Source: an uncultured Jannaschia sp.
Lineage (GTDB): Bacteria > Pseudomonadota > Alphaproteobacteria > Rhodobacterales > Rhodobacteraceae
Assembly: GCA_947494145.1 (NCBI GenBank)
Contig: CANLTZ010000004.1
Coordinates: 1 to 64,000, forward strand
Direction: 5' to 3'
DNA length: 64,000 nucleotides
The notes beneath the pieces were generated by a model. The model was not told the DNA's origin, did not search any database, and worked only from the letters and a program-made list of their open reading frames with translations. Of this stretch, positions 54,293-64,000 are shown one piece after another. Positions within the stretch are counted from its first letter, which is position 1; each line of letters starts with the position of its first letter. A program made the translations under genes and the position numbers.

Positions 54293-55179
54293 CCGCGCCC
54301 CCAGCTGATTGGCCATTCGCCGAAGTCAGCCGCTTCGTCGAAGCCCGCCCCCATCGCTGGCATGTGCAACAGATCGGGGACGGCCCGGACCTTCTGCTTC
54401 TGCATGGCGCAGGCGGCGCCACCCATTCCTGGCGCGGACTGGCCCCACTTCTGGCGGAAACGCATCGTGTGACCATGGTGGACCTGCCGGGCCATGGTTT
54501 CACGCGCGGGCGGGCTGCGGGTCGCAGCGGGTTGGACGCCGTGGCCGAAGACGTGGCGACCCTATCGGACACATTGGGGCTGAACCCGATTGCGCTGATC
54601 GGACATTCCGCTGGCGCCGCCGTCGCGTTGCGCATGGCGCAGACTGCACCCGTCCCGGTGGCCTCGATCAACGGTGCCTTTCAGGCTTTCGATGGTGTGG
54701 CCGGGTGGCTGTTCCCGATCATGGCCAAAGCCCTGGCGTTGAACCCCTTCACCGTGCCGATTTTCACCGCCTCGGCCACCCCATCCAGCACACGGCGCCT
54801 GCTGGAAGGCACGGGCAGCACCGTGGACGATGAAACCGTCCGGCTGTACCACCGGCTGGTCTCGGACCGGCACCATGCATCGGGCGCGCTGGCCATGATG
54901 GCCAATTGGCGGTTGGAGCGGCTTAACCGTGCGGCCAGAAAAATCGATGTCCCAGCCCTCATCCTGACCGGCGCGAAAGACAGCGCCGTGCCCCCGCGCG
55001 TGAGCCGCGACATGGCGGATCGTCTTCCACAAGCGACGTTGTGCGAAATGAACGGCCTGGGCCACCTCATGCACGAAGAAGCCCCCGCCGAGGTGGCGGG
55101 GGCTTTGAAACACTTCCTGGCGGAGGCCGCTCAGTTCGTGGCGTCGGCACCGTCAGAGAATTGGGCCAAGAACGCATAG
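54289..55179 (+). CDS. bchO: BchO alpha/beta-hydrolase
   Basis: Predicted 296-aa alpha/beta-hydrolase always found after bchID and thought to help magnesium insertion; exact reaction unknown. Nucleophile motif GHSAGAA near 105, oxyanion HGAGGATHSW near 40, C-terminal GLGHLMHEEAP. GTG start overlaps the bchD stop. Its last 49 nt overlap the convergent cycA gene, and the 3' end contains the cycA terminator hairpin. Confidence 0.93.
   Translation: MTAPPADWPFAEVSRFVEARPHRWHVQQIGDGPDLLLLHGAGGATHSWRGLAPLLAETHRVTMVDLPGHGFTRGRAAGRSGLDAVAEDVATLSDTLGLNPIALIGHSAGAAVALRMAQTAPVPVASINGAFQAFDGVAGWLFPIMAKALALNPFTVPIFTASATPSSTRRLLEGTGSTVDDETVRLYHRLVSDRHHASGALAMMANWRLERLNRAARKIDVPALILTGAKDSAVPPRVSRDMADRLPQATLCEMNGLGHLMHEEAPAEVAGALKHFLAEAAQFVASAPSENWAKNA
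55079..55105 (-). terminator. cycA terminator inside the bchO coding end
   Basis: Perfect 11-bp stem AAGCCCCCGCC (55079-55089) with GGCGGGGGCTT (55095-55105), loop 5 nt, 26 nt past the cycA stop. On the minus strand it is followed by TTCTTCG. It is translated as part of BchO (EEAPAEVAGALKH). Confidence 0.72.
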
Positions 55180-55580
55180 AGGTTCAGGGCGTCTTCTTCC
55201 TTGCGGACCTTATAGGACATCTTGCCGCGACCATTGTCGCCGGTGACTTCCTGCAAGTGCGGCGTCGGGTCCTGGACGTAGGCGACGAAGCTGGCTTCGT
55301 CGAAGATGGCGCCGCCTTCACCGGCCGCGACGATAATGTCTGAATAGCGGAAATCTTCCACTGCGCCGTAAGCGCGGCCCACCACGCCATAGAGGTTGGG
55401 GCCTGTCTTGGCGGCGCGGCCAGCCAGGACTTCGCCATCGGCATTTTCCACGACATGGCAGGACTGGCACTGGCGGAAAGCGCTTTCCCCGGCTTCGGCG
55501 TCACCTGACGCGGCGAGGTGGCCGTCGGCAAAAGCGGGTGCCGCCAGGAGTGCGGTGGCGAAAGTCAGTCGTGCAAGCAT
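55131..55580 (-). CDS. cycA: cytochrome c2
   Basis: Predicted 149-aa periplasmic cytochrome with signal MLARLTFATALLAAPAFA. Haem motif CQSCH at 38-42, cytochrome c2-type GPNLYGVVGRAYG and axial Met in GKMSYKV. Shuttles electrons from cytochrome bc1 to the photosynthetic reaction centre. Location between bchO and hemA is typical of Rhodobacteraceae clusters. No PpsR or FNR box was found in the 122 nt upstream. Confidence 0.93.
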   Translation of the reverse strand: MLARLTFATALLAAPAFADGHLAASGDAEAGESAFRQCQSCHVVENADGEVLAGRAAKTGPNLYGVVGRAYGAVEDFRYSDIIVAAGEGGAIFDEASFVAYVQDPTPHLQEVTGDNGRGKMSYKVRKEEDALNLYAFLAQFSDGADATN

Positions 55581-55639
55581 TGGTCTTCTCTCCCGTGGGA
55601 CCCGAACATTCGGGCGTGCGATTCCGTGTGTATAACGTA

Positions 55640-55667
55640 GCTAGATCGGCAGTGAAGCCGGTCTAGC
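55640..55667 (-). terminator. hairpin after hemA
   Basis: GCTAGATCGGC (55640-55650) pairs with GCCGGTCTAGC (55657-55667) with one G-T pair and a 6-nt loop, 36 nt past the hemA stop. A smaller palindrome CCCGAACATTCGGG lies at 55602-55615 in the cycA leader. No T-run, so it may terminate weakly or insulate cycA from readthrough. Confidence 0.45.
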
Positions 55668-55702
55668 GCTGTTATGCTATGTCAAGATAACGCAGCGAGA
55701 CG

Positions 55703-56917
55703 CTAAGCGGTTGCACGCGCAATGGCACATTGCTTCCAAAGCACTTCCAGAGCCGCCACCAGATGGTCGATATCGGCATCGGTGTGTCGGGGTCCGGGCG
55801 TGAAGCGCAGCCGTTCCGTACCCTTGGGCACGGTCGGGTAGTTGATGGGCTGCACATAGATCCCGAACTGATCCATCAGGTAATCCGACAGCATCCGACA
55901 TTTGACCGGATCCTTGATCATCACCGGGATGATATGGCTGGGGTTGTCCATATGCGGGATGCCCTTGGCGTCGAGCTGATTGCGCAACCGGTCCACTTGG
56001 CGCCGCTGCATGGCGCGTTCTTCGCCGCTTTCCTTCAGATGCCGGATCGAAGTGGTCGCCGCCGCGGCAACGGCGGGCGGCAGGGCCGTGGTGAAGATGA
56101 AACCGGACGCAAAGCTGCGGATGAAATCGCAAAGCGCGGCAGAGCCGGTGATATAGCCACCCATGACCCCGAAGGCTTTGCCCAGCGTGCCCTCGATCAG
56201 TGTGATGCGGTCCATCAGGCCTTCCTGCTCGGCCACGCCGCCGCCGCGGGGGCCGTACATGCCCACGGCGTGGACTTCGTCGAGATAGGTCATGGCGCCA
56301 TGCTTTTCGGCCACTTCCACGATCTCCCGAATGGGGGCGATGTCACCATCCATGGAATAGACCGACTCAAACGCGACGATCTTGGTCGCGTTGGCGGGCA
56401 GGGCGGCCAGCTTGCGGTCCAAATCTTCGGGGTCGTTATGCTTCCAGATGACCTTCTGGGCGCGAGAATGGCGGATGCCTTCGATCATGGAGGCGTGGTT
56501 GAGGCTGTCCGACAAGATCACCGCATTGGGCAGACGGCTGCCCAACGTGCTGAGTGCGGCCCAGTTCGACACGTAGCCAGACGTGAAGAGCAAAGCGCCT
56601 TCCTTGCCGTGCAGATCGGCCAGTTCGGCTTCCAGTTCCAGATGGTGGTGATTGGTGCCTGAAATGTTGCGCGTCCCCCCCGCGCCGGTTCCGCATTCAC
56701 GTGCGGTCTGGGCCATGGCTTCCACCACGTCGGGGTGTTGGCCCATGCCCAGATAGTCGTTCGAACACCAGACGGTGATTTCGCGGCTTTCCCCGTCTTG
56801 GTGGTTGAGCGCGCGGGGATGCTGGCCGCATTTCCGTGTCAGGTCCGCGAAATAGCGGTAGTTGCCTTCCGCCTTCAGGTTTTCGAGCTGGCTCTCGAAC
56901 AGTCTATCGAACGGCAT
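55703..56917 (-). CDS. hemA: 5-aminolevulinate synthase
   Basis: Predicted 404-aa PLP enzyme condensing glycine and succinyl-CoA, the first step of tetrapyrrole synthesis in alphaproteobacteria. Family markers: [31 protein letters not shown] with the central part intact, [10 protein letters not shown] and PLP lysine in [13 protein letters not shown] near 248. Overlaps puhE by 14 nt, so pigment precursor supply is tied to the puh operon. Confidence 0.97.
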   Translation of the reverse strand: MPFDRLFESQLENLKAEGNYRYFADLTRKCGQHPRALNHQDGESREITVWCSNDYLGMGQHPDVVEAMAQTARECGTGAGGTRNISGTNHHHLELEAELADLHGKEGALLFTSGYVSNWAALSTLGSRLPNAVILSDSLNHASMIEGIRHSRAQKVIWKHNDPEDLDRKLAALPANATKIVAFESVYSMDGDIAPIREIVEVAEKHGAMTYLDEVHAVGMYGPRGGGVAEQEGLMDRITLIEGTLGKAFGVMGGYITGSAALCDFIRSFASGFIFTTALPPAVAAAATTSIRHLKESGEERAMQRRQVDRLRNQLDAKGIPHMDNPSHIIPVMIKDPVKCRMLSDYLMDQFGIYVQPINYPTVPKGTERLRFTPGPRHTDADIDHLVAALEVLWKQCAIARATA

Positions 56918-57701
56918 TGGGCCCCTCCTCCATCATGTCATTATCGGGCAGCATCCAGCGCCACAATTTCTCATCCGGCAGCCGCACGACCATAAACCAG
57001 TGTTCCAGTAGTGCGAGTGCGGTCAGTGCCGCAAGTAGGGCAAAACCCACTTGCTCGGCAGGTGCGGTCGCGTGAACGATCCGCTCAATCCAGCAAAAGC
57101 TGGCGAAGGTCAGCACCGTGACCGACGTGGGAAACAGCCAGTTGATCCGCGCTTCGCGAAAATGGCTGGGAATATGCGTGAGCGCGCGGGGGATGAACTC
57201 TGTGTTCACCTTCCGCACGCCCAGATAAAGGTTCAGCTTCGCGCTGATCCGCGCCGCGTAGAGAATCGCGAAGGTCCAGAAGCCAAAGGGGTTCGCGGCC
57301 CCCTGCGCCAATAGCATCAGGCCGATCAAGGCGGCCGTCAGCGTCAATTCGTGGTAGGCCACGGTGCCCCAGGCGCGGATGAAACGTTCCCATTCGGGCG
57401 CGCCCGCACGGGCAGGGAAGCGGTTGGGGCCGGCGATGACGCCCGCCAGGAAAGCAAGCTCGATCCAGCCCCAGATCGCCAGCGCCGAGCCGAAGCCAAG
57501 ATAGACGCCCGCCACCGTGGGGTCGGTCAAAGACACCATATAGGCCACCACGCCCAGCACCATGAGCGGCAGCATCGCGATCACGGCCCAAAGCTGCCCA
57601 TCGGCCCGATCCGCCCGCCGCACCAGCAACAGGATCGCCCCGGTGGAGGCCCACCAGGCGAACAGTGCTGTGACAGCGGCGATCCAGGGGGAAGCGAACA
57701 T
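56904..57701 (-). CDS. puhE: photosynthetic complex assembly protein PuhE
   Basis: Predicted 265-aa membrane protein (DUF3623) with about seven hydrophobic segments. Family blocks: [45 protein letters not shown]. Needed for normal reaction-centre assembly in Rhodobacter relatives; mechanism unknown. Its start shares one base with the acsF stop. Confidence 0.93.
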   Translation of the reverse strand: MFASPWIAAVTALFAWWASTGAILLLVRRADRADGQLWAVIAMLPLMVLGVVAYMVSLTDPTVAGVYLGFGSALAIWGWIELAFLAGVIAGPNRFPARAGAPEWERFIRAWGTVAYHELTLTAALIGLMLLAQGAANPFGFWTFAILYAARISAKLNLYLGVRKVNTEFIPRALTHIPSHFREARINWLFPTSVTVLTFASFCWIERIVHATAPAEQVGFALLAALTALALLEHWFMVVRLPDEKLWRWMLPDNDMMEEGPNAVR

Positions 57702-58828
57702 CAGTAAGCAGGCTCCAACCGGGTTTGCACCGGCACGTCATGCCGCTTGGCAGGGATGGTGTAGAGGCTGGCAAAGGCAAGGGCCGCGCGGGCCGATCCG
57801 CTGATCTTGCCCGCCAGACGGGCCAGACCCGTCTTCTTTTCAGCCTCCGCCAGATCGGCATTGGCCTTCTGCAAACGCTTCAGCGTCGGAAGCCAGCGCG
57901 GATGGTCGATATCCAGCGTGATCGGGAAGACCTGCTTGGATATCTCAGACGTCTTCTCGAACACCGAGTGGGCATACCAATCCGGATCAACGCCTAGCGC
58001 TTTATGGAATTCAGGCCGCTGGTGGTCACGCACATACATCGTGCCGTAGACCGCCGTCAGGAAGAACTTGATCCACCAGACATTGCGGCCCGAGGTCAGC
58101 TTGGGGTCGGTCTTCATCAAGAGGGCGAAGGCCTCGCCATGGCTGAACTCATCGTTGCACCATTCCCGGAACCACTTGAAGATCGGGTGGAAGCGATGTT
58201 CGGGATGCGCCTCCAGATGGCGGAAGATGGTGATGTAGCGGGCATATCCGATCTTCTCGGACAGATAGGTGGCGTAGTAGATGAACTTTGGTCGGAAGTA
58301 GGTGTATTTCTTCTTCTGCGTCAAGAAGCCCAGGTTCACCGCAATGCCTGCTTCCCGCAGCGCATCGTTGATGAAGCCCGCATGCCGCGCCTCATCCCGC
58401 GCCATAAGCTGGAAGAGCGTGGTGATGTCGCTGTTCGACCCGCGACGCTTCATTTCCTTGTAAAGCACACAGCCCGAGAACTCGGCAGTGCAGGACGAGA
58501 TCAGGAAGTCGATGAATTCCCGCTTCAACGCCGGGTCCATCCCGTCCCAATCAATGTGGTCCCAGTCTTCGTTCTTCTTGAAGTGGCCCCGGTTCGGGTC
58601 GGCCTTCATGGCGGCGATCAACTCATCCCAATCGCGGCGGACGGGGGTGACGTCGATGGCATCCATCTCATCGAAATCGGTGGTGTAGAAGCGCGGCGTC
58701 AGCAGCGTGTTCGACATGGCCACCTTGGTGGCGCTTTCGCTGTCGATCACCGCGTTCTGGTTGTCGGCGGCCAGCGCGTCTTCGACGGTGGTTGCGTCGG
58801 CGGAATGGGTGGTGTTCTGGACGTTCAT
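57701..58828 (-). CDS. acsF: aerobic Mg-protoporphyrin IX monomethyl ester cyclase
   Basis: Predicted 375-aa di-iron oxidative cyclase that forms ring E of bacteriochlorophyll using oxygen. Iron ligands in FLISSCTAEFSGC, ARDEARHAGF (DExxH) and NDEFSHGEAF (DExxH). ATG at 58828 matches the family and overlaps the stop of the small upstream gene. The oxygen-independent BchE is not in this window. Confidence 0.97.
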   Translation of the reverse strand: MNVQNTTHSADATTVEDALAADNQNAVIDSESATKVAMSNTLLTPRFYTTDFDEMDAIDVTPVRRDWDELIAAMKADPNRGHFKKNEDWDHIDWDGMDPALKREFIDFLISSCTAEFSGCVLYKEMKRRGSNSDITTLFQLMARDEARHAGFINDALREAGIAVNLGFLTQKKKYTYFRPKFIYYATYLSEKIGYARYITIFRHLEAHPEHRFHPIFKWFREWCNDEFSHGEAFALLMKTDPKLTSGRNVWWIKFFLTAVYGTMYVRDHQRPEFHKALGVDPDWYAHSVFEKTSEISKQVFPITLDIDHPRWLPTLKRLQKANADLAEAEKKTGLARLAGKISGSARAALAFASLYTIPAKRHDVPVQTRLEPAY

Positions 58829-59121
58829 GACAGCACCTCTTCCGAGAAGCTGAATTCGCAAAGCTCCATGAACTCGAAATCGCCGGTCATCCGGGTCCAA
58901 AGCCGCTCAAGCCCGCTGGCCCGCGTGATGATTGCGGTCCGCTCTTCGCGCACGACTTCGCCGTAGGGCGCCATGATCTCTTGGCCCAAAACCTGCACTT
59001 CATCACCGGGCCAGACGACGGCGCCGTTGTCGAAGCGCACATGCGCGGACAATTCTTCGAAGCGATGCGACACTTCGACGGTGCAGGGCGCTTCCTCGCG
59101 TGTTCTCGTGAATAGTCCCAT
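58825..59121 (-). CDS. small conserved photosynthesis-cluster protein
   Basis: Predicted 98-aa soluble protein (MGLFTRTREEAPCTVEVSHR...) between puhC and acsF, a position where a similar small gene occurs in many purple bacteria. Contains a beta-rich core (FDNGAVVWPGDEVQVLGQ) and an acidic C-terminus (FMELCEFSFSEEVLS). Function is unknown; ATGA coupling to acsF suggests a role beside the cyclase. Confidence 0.75.
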   Translation of the reverse strand: MGLFTRTREEAPCTVEVSHRFEELSAHVRFDNGAVVWPGDEVQVLGQEIMAPYGEVVREERTAIITRASGLERLWTRMTGDFEFMELCEFSFSEEVLS

Positions 59122-59139
59122 GGTCGTTCCTCCGAGGGT

Positions 59140-59607
59140 TCAGTTCAGCAGTTTCGCGAAGGTGTCTGCATTCTTCGCGCCGAATCCGATCAACTCCGCG
59201 CGCCAGCCAGTAGCATCGTCGCGAAGGCTTAATTGTCCGTTCTCAAACAAGACGAGGCGGATCGGCGCCTCCATTCCCAGTCCCCGTTTTTCGCGCTCAA
59301 ACACCAGAACACGATGCACCCCGGCGACGAAGCCGCCTTGAGATGGATCAAGTGTGGCGATGACACTGCCGTTTTGGTCCAGCACACGGGCTGCGCCCGT
59401 GGTGCCGTCGGCATCGAGGAAGATGGCCCGTGATTTCACCACGCCGACGTCACCTTCCATGACGGGCATGGCTTCCAGCGGGCGATCAGTTGCCACTGCG
59501 TAAGCAGTGATGAAGAGGGCACAAACCACAAGAACACCCATTGCCCGCAGCAGCAGGGTGGGGATCATTTCCTTGTCGCGTTCGACCAATCTGGCTTCGG
59601 GGGTCAT
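59140..59607 (-). CDS. puhC: photosynthetic complex assembly protein PuhC
   Basis: Predicted 155-aa bitopic protein: one helix (LLLRAMGVLVVCALFITAYAV, about 18-38), then a periplasmic domain with SRAIFLDADGTTGAARVLD and VHRVLVFEREKRGLG. Aids assembly of light-harvesting 1 and reaction centre. 4 nt after puhB. Confidence 0.92.
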   Translation of the reverse strand: MTPEARLVERDKEMIPTLLLRAMGVLVVCALFITAYAVATDRPLEAMPVMEGDVGVVKSRAIFLDADGTTGAARVLDQNGSVIATLDPSQGGFVAGVHRVLVFEREKRGLGMEAPIRLVLFENGQLSLRDDATGWRAELIGFGAKNADTFAKLLN

Positions 59608-59611
59608 GGCA

Positions 59612-60265
59612 TCACTCCGCGGGCATGGGCATTGCGGCGCCCGCAGCCCGTTCGGGCATCGTTTCGGTCGTCACGCGGGGCAGGTTGCTTTCGGCCTGGG
59701 CCGCATCCGCGACCAGCCGCGCCACCTTGGCGGCCTCGGGGATGGCACGCAGCGCGGGCTGGGTCTTGGCGAAACGCCAGGGCCGCAGATGGGGCCAGAG
59801 CATCAGATAACTGAAGCGCGTGTCCCCCAAGGTCCGCAGGGCAATGGTGCCCGTCCCGTCATCGCGGGTCACCAGATCGGCAGCGCCCACCCAGTGGAAC
59901 GGGAATTGCAGCGTCATGGTCAGGGCCGCGCCGATCCGCATGATAACGCGGCGATTGGTGACCGTGTAGATCGCCGTCTTGGCCTGACACCAGGCGATGG
60001 CCACCAGAAGCGCGCAGGTCACAGCGCCCAGGATCAGGTAGAACGACGATTGCGCCAACGCCGCGCCCCAGGACAGGTCGGCCGCCGCCACCACGCTTCG
60101 CCACCCGAAGAGCAAAACGAAGTAGCCGGCGACCCATTTCACACAAAGCGACTCCTTGGCCAGGGCCCACCAGTCGGGCGCACCCTGCCAGAGGATTTCT
60201 TCCCCGGGGGGCAGCATTTCTGGCAACCCCCGGATCGGTTCCTGGTCGAAGTCGTCGTGGTCCAT
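59612..60265 (-). CDS. puhB: photosynthetic complex assembly protein PuhB
   Basis: Predicted 217-aa protein with a PuhB PH-like domain and about three helices. Conserved opening EPIRGLPEMLPPGEEILWQG and AIYTVTNRRVIMRIGAAL. Assists reaction-centre assembly. It lies 44 nt after puhA. Confidence 0.94.
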   Translation of the reverse strand: MDHDDFDQEPIRGLPEMLPPGEEILWQGAPDWWALAKESLCVKWVAGYFVLLFGWRSVVAAADLSWGAALAQSSFYLILGAVTCALLVAIAWCQAKTAIYTVTNRRVIMRIGAALTMTLQFPFHWVGAADLVTRDDGTGTIALRTLGDTRFSYLMLWPHLRPWRFAKTQPALRAIPEAAKVARLVADAAQAESNLPRVTTETMPERAAGAAMPMPAE

Positions 60266-60309
60266 GTCGTCCTCCTATGGGCGAAGCTCTTTCGATCGGG
60301 TCTGTCCGA

Positions 60310-61074
60310 TCAGAGCTGCGGCTCCTGCCGGTCAAGCACGGCATAAAGCTTGCCGCCCCCGACGAAGCCGGTGATCTTGTCTTCCTCCAACAGGGTGACC
60401 TGCGTGGGGGATTTGGTTGCGGGGATCTGTGCGAAGTGGCGGTGATGCAGGGCCTTCACCTCCACATGGTCGCCGTGGATGCGCACAAGTTGGATGGGGA
60501 CCAGGCGCTTGCCTGCCTCGGGCACGTCCACTTCGAGATAGCGGATCAACTGCTCGGGCACGTCTAGCCACATATCGCTGATCGTGCCCGCCGTTTTGCC
60601 GTCGTCGCCCATCACCGGCAAGCCACGCGGGTCACGCCCGGCACTGATGCGGAAGTCCGGCTTGGCGCCCATGGGCGCGATCTTGGGGTGGCCGTGGCCG
60701 TCCAGTTCCGGCACGTCGCGGCGCGGCGCCCACGAAGCGGCCCCGACACCATCCAGCATGGGGTCGCCCGTGGGCTCAAAGGGGTAGCCATTGGCAACGT
60801 TGGTCTTGGCCATGGCCACGTCGCGCCCTTCGGGCTTCATGTCCGGCACCGTCACGCTGCCGCGACCATGGGGCAGATTGAACGTCTTCTCGCTGGGTAG
60901 CGGAAACGGCCCCTGGTTGGGCGCAAGCGACCCGTCATCGTTTTCCAGCGGGTAGCCTTCGCGCATGTTCTCCGTCTGGAGATAGTAAATCAACAGGGCG
61001 AAGAAGCCCCAGAAAAGCCAAAGCGCGAGGCTGGCGAGATCAAAGTTGCCAAGAAAGGCATCCACCTGTTGCAT
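60310..61074 (-). CDS. puhA: reaction centre H subunit
   Basis: Predicted 254-aa H subunit: one N-terminal helix ([20 protein letters not shown], about 13-32) followed by [10 protein letters not shown] and a cytosolic PRC-barrel domain ([18 protein letters not shown]). Caps the L/M core and controls proton entry to QB. ATG at 61074; 10 nt after lhaA. Confidence 0.97.
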   Translation of the reverse strand: MQQVDAFLGNFDLASLALWLFWGFFALLIYYLQTENMREGYPLENDDGSLAPNQGPFPLPSEKTFNLPHGRGSVTVPDMKPEGRDVAMAKTNVANGYPFEPTGDPMLDGVGAASWAPRRDVPELDGHGHPKIAPMGAKPDFRISAGRDPRGLPVMGDDGKTAGTISDMWLDVPEQLIRYLEVDVPEAGKRLVPIQLVRIHGDHVEVKALHHRHFAQIPATKSPTQVTLLEEDKITGFVGGGKLYAVLDRQEPQL

Positions 61075-61084
61075 AGCGGGATCC

Positions 61085-62530
61085 TCAGGTTGGGAAGTCG
61101 GCCAGTCCGATCCTGGCCTCCTTGGGTTCGGGTCTGTAGGAAGGTCTGTCCGTGCGCCTGACGAGCGGCCCAAGGGCGATGAGCGTCAGGAAAAGAAGTC
61201 CGATTTCGACGTGGTAGACGACGGAATAGCCCGTCGCAGGATCGTTGAGCGCCTCACCGAGCGCGCCCGATGTCGCCAGCATGTCGACGGCGTCGCGGAT
61301 GCCGCCGCCAAGGGCGGTGCTAAGGCCCTGGGCTGTCGCCTGCGCAGCGCCCCAAGCCCCCAAGGCCAAGCCGCGCCCGGCAATATCGGTCACTGGCAGC
61401 GTCATGGCGGTGGTCAGCGTTGCAACCGCGAATAGCCCACCGCCGAAGCCGATGCCCAGCGCGCCCGCAAAGAACAGCGGCGCAGATCCCAGGGGCGACG
61501 CGAAGATCACCGCTGAAAAGGCCGCGACGCCCGCCAGCACGCCGCGCGCGGCCATGCGGGTCGGGTTGATCCCTTCCGTCAGCCAGCGGGCGGCCAGCGC
61601 GAAGGCGGCAATGGCACCGATGGCCCAGGACGCTGTCAGCAGTGTCGTCTTGGACACCGACAGGCCGAGGATTTCACCGCCATAGGGCTCCAGCAGGACG
61701 TCCTGCATATTGAAGGCCATGGTGCCCAGGAACACGGCGGCCAAAAGGCGACCGGCCGTCCCGCCTTTGGACAGGTCGGACCAAGCGTCCGAGAAGGTGG
61801 GCGTGGGCGCCGCGCGTTCTTCCTTCGTGGTGGGGTTCAGGCTTTCCTGCTTCCAAAGCGCGATCACGTTCAGTGCCAGCGTCGCGACGGCGGTGGCTTG
61901 CACCACCTGGATCAGCTTGACCGCTTCGAAGTCGCGCAGAAGCCAACCGATAAGAATGGCGCTGACCAGCATCCCTGCCAGGAAAGCCACGTATAGAAGC
62001 GCCACGACGCGTGGGCGTGTTTCATCCGTGGCGCGGTCGGCGGCCAGGGCAAGGCCCGCAGTCTGGGTCATGTGCATCCCCAGGCCGGTCATCACGAAGG
62101 CCAGCGCCGCGGCAGCTTCGCCCGTGAAGGGCGGCACGCTGATCTGTTCATAGCCGCTCAGCACCAGCAGCGAAAACGGCATGATCGCCAGACCGCCAAA
62201 CTGCCAAAGCGTCCCGAACCATAGATAGGGAATGCGCTTCCACCCGATCGAAGACCGGTAGGTGTCCGACTTGAAGCCCAGCAGCGCGCGGAACGGTGCC
62301 ACCAAAACCGGCAGCGCGATCATGGCAGCCACCAGGAAGGCCGATAGCCCCAACTCCACGATCATGACGCGGTTCAGGGTACCCAGCAGCATAACCGCCG
62401 CCATCCCGACCGACACTTGAAACAGCGACAACCGCAGCAATTGGCGCAGCGGCAGCGCCTCGGACCCGGCGTCTGAGAACGGCAGTGCCGACAGCGCGAA
62501 GCGCGTCAGGATATGGCGCCGCGCCGTCAT
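61085..62530 (-). CDS. lhaA: LH1 assembly protein LhaA (BCD-family MFS)
   Basis: Predicted 481-aa membrane protein with about 12 helices of the PucC/LhaA bacteriochlorophyll-delivery family. Conserved blocks [78 protein letters not shown]. Likely promotes light-harvesting 1 assembly around the reaction centre. ATGA overlap with bchM. Confidence 0.95.
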   Translation of the reverse strand: MTARRHILTRFALSALPFSDAGSEALPLRQLLRLSLFQVSVGMAAVMLLGTLNRVMIVELGLSAFLVAAMIALPVLVAPFRALLGFKSDTYRSSIGWKRIPYLWFGTLWQFGGLAIMPFSLLVLSGYEQISVPPFTGEAAAALAFVMTGLGMHMTQTAGLALAADRATDETRPRVVALLYVAFLAGMLVSAILIGWLLRDFEAVKLIQVVQATAVATLALNVIALWKQESLNPTTKEERAAPTPTFSDAWSDLSKGGTAGRLLAAVFLGTMAFNMQDVLLEPYGGEILGLSVSKTTLLTASWAIGAIAAFALAARWLTEGINPTRMAARGVLAGVAAFSAVIFASPLGSAPLFFAGALGIGFGGGLFAVATLTTAMTLPVTDIAGRGLALGAWGAAQATAQGLSTALGGGIRDAVDMLATSGALGEALNDPATGYSVVYHVEIGLLFLTLIALGPLVRRTDRPSYRPEPKEARIGLADFPT

Positions 62531-63188
62531 GTGCGAAGTTCCAGGCAGGACGAGATGTAAAAGCCGGAGGTCACACGCTCCACATGGCGCAACTCACCAT
62601 CCACAAGGTTTGCGAGTTTGGCCGGATCCTGCGGGACCATCGTGGGCGACCGATCCGCCCGGGGGAAAAGCTTCCCGACCCCGAAGAACGCCATCAGGAA
62701 GGGCGTGCGGGGCGCGACAGTGAACACGACCTGGCTGGCGCGTTCCGCCAGTGTGTCGAGCTTCGCGGCCAAGTCCGGCGCGCGGTAATAGATCATGGAA
62801 TCCTGCGCCACGACGGCATCGAAGGCGCCCAGATCGGGGGAAAACATGTCCCCCGATTGAAGCGTCACATGCTTGCGAAGGTCTTCGGGCAAGCGCCGCT
62901 CCGCGATGTCCAGCAGAGCCGGCGAGATATCGACCCCCACCACGTCTGCACCGCGCCCCGCAAGTTCGGCCACCATCTGACCCGCGCCGCACCCCGCATC
63001 CAACACGCGGGCGCCCCGCAGATCATCAGGCAGACAATCCAGCATCGTGGCCCGCATCCGGTCACGCCCCGCGCGCACCGTCGCCCGCACGCCAGAAACG
63101 GGCGCGTCCGAGGTCAGACGCTCCCACACCTGGGTGGCGCTGCGGTCGAAATAGTGTTCGACCCGGTCGCGGGTGGCGGCGTAATCCA

Positions 63189-63189
<1 letters not shown>
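62527..63189 (-). CDS. bchM: Mg-protoporphyrin IX O-methyltransferase
   Basis: Predicted 220-aa SAM-dependent enzyme that esterifies the ring-C propionate before the AcsF step. SAM motif VLDAGCGAGQMVAELAG near 65 and VVGVDIS; C-terminal FFGVGKLFPRADRSP is the BchM signature. Its ATG shares one base with the bchL stop. Confidence 0.95.

Positions 63190-64000
<811 letters not shown>

Noticed and set aside
55581-55702. PpsR or FnrL sites in the cycA promoter
   Set aside because: No TGT-N12-ACA or TTGAT-N4-ATCAA match was found by eye on either strand.

Overview
The window is a GC-rich (roughly 65%) stretch of an alphaproteobacterial chromosome. Its right half is a bacteriochlorophyll/carotenoid photosynthesis gene cluster in the order typical of Rhodobacteraceae: crtI-crtB-tspO, crtA-bchI-bchD-bchO, cycA, and hemA-puhE-acsF-orf-puhC-puhB-puhA-lhaA-bchM-bchL. 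CrtA (spheroidene monooxygenase), the aerobic cyclase AcsF, a CcrM-type methyltransferase and an FnrL-like half-palindromic box all fit a purple or aerobic anoxygenic phototroph of the Rhodobacter/Roseobacter group. I do not name a genus.

Layout. 1-3.9 kb: a NosR/NirI-type flavo-iron-sulfur membrane protein with its ApbE flavin transferase, divergent from a TauC/SsuC-like permease. 3.9-4.2 kb: a non-coding block with a 20-bp inverted repeat and one copy of a dispersed hairpin repeat. 4.2-7.6 kb: a SF2 helicase, a helical partner protein and a decayed VapBC module. 7.7-15 kb: an ATP-grasp ligase facing a tightly overlapping six-gene operon (KAS III, SDR epimerase, metallo-beta-lactamase-fold hydrolase, F390/PaaK-like adenylate-forming enzyme, GNAT-like protein, Rieske oxygenase). 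That operon looks like an undescribed small-molecule or lipid pathway. 15-16.3 kb: an RTX-type protein with a long Pro-Asp repeat.

16.5-31.4 kb holds a complete but unusual type II secretion system in two divergent operons. One runs DUF1800-DUF1501-gspL-gspM-gspC. The other runs gspE-F-G-H-I-J-K, a prepilin peptidase and gspD. The secretin is a predicted lipoprotein with a C-terminal SPOR domain, and no separate pilotin is visible. The DUF1800/DUF1501 pair is the obvious candidate cargo. The 302-bp divergent promoter carries four copies of a CAAACTTTTGG-like motif. 31.6-33.5 kb: two L,D-transpeptidases and a CAP-domain lipoprotein. 33.6-40.5 kb: mainly housekeeping and metabolic genes (small exported protein, Lrp regulator, PLP lyase plus M20 amidohydrolase, ccrM, rnhB, small hypotheticals, DUF1289).

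40.5-44.3 kb: an ECF sigma factor with a membrane vWA protein, a GC-poorer orphan gene and a cytochrome c lipoprotein behind an FnrL-like box. 44.5-47.8 kb: a TPP riboswitch controlling the thiBPQ thiamine importer, whose thiP appears to use a CTG start. 47.8-64 kb: the photosynthesis cluster, with a perfect PpsR/CrtJ box between crtI and crtA. Genes within operons mostly overlap by 1-14 nt, implying translational coupling; bchL runs off the right edge.

No tRNA, rRNA, insertion sequence or CRISPR array was seen.
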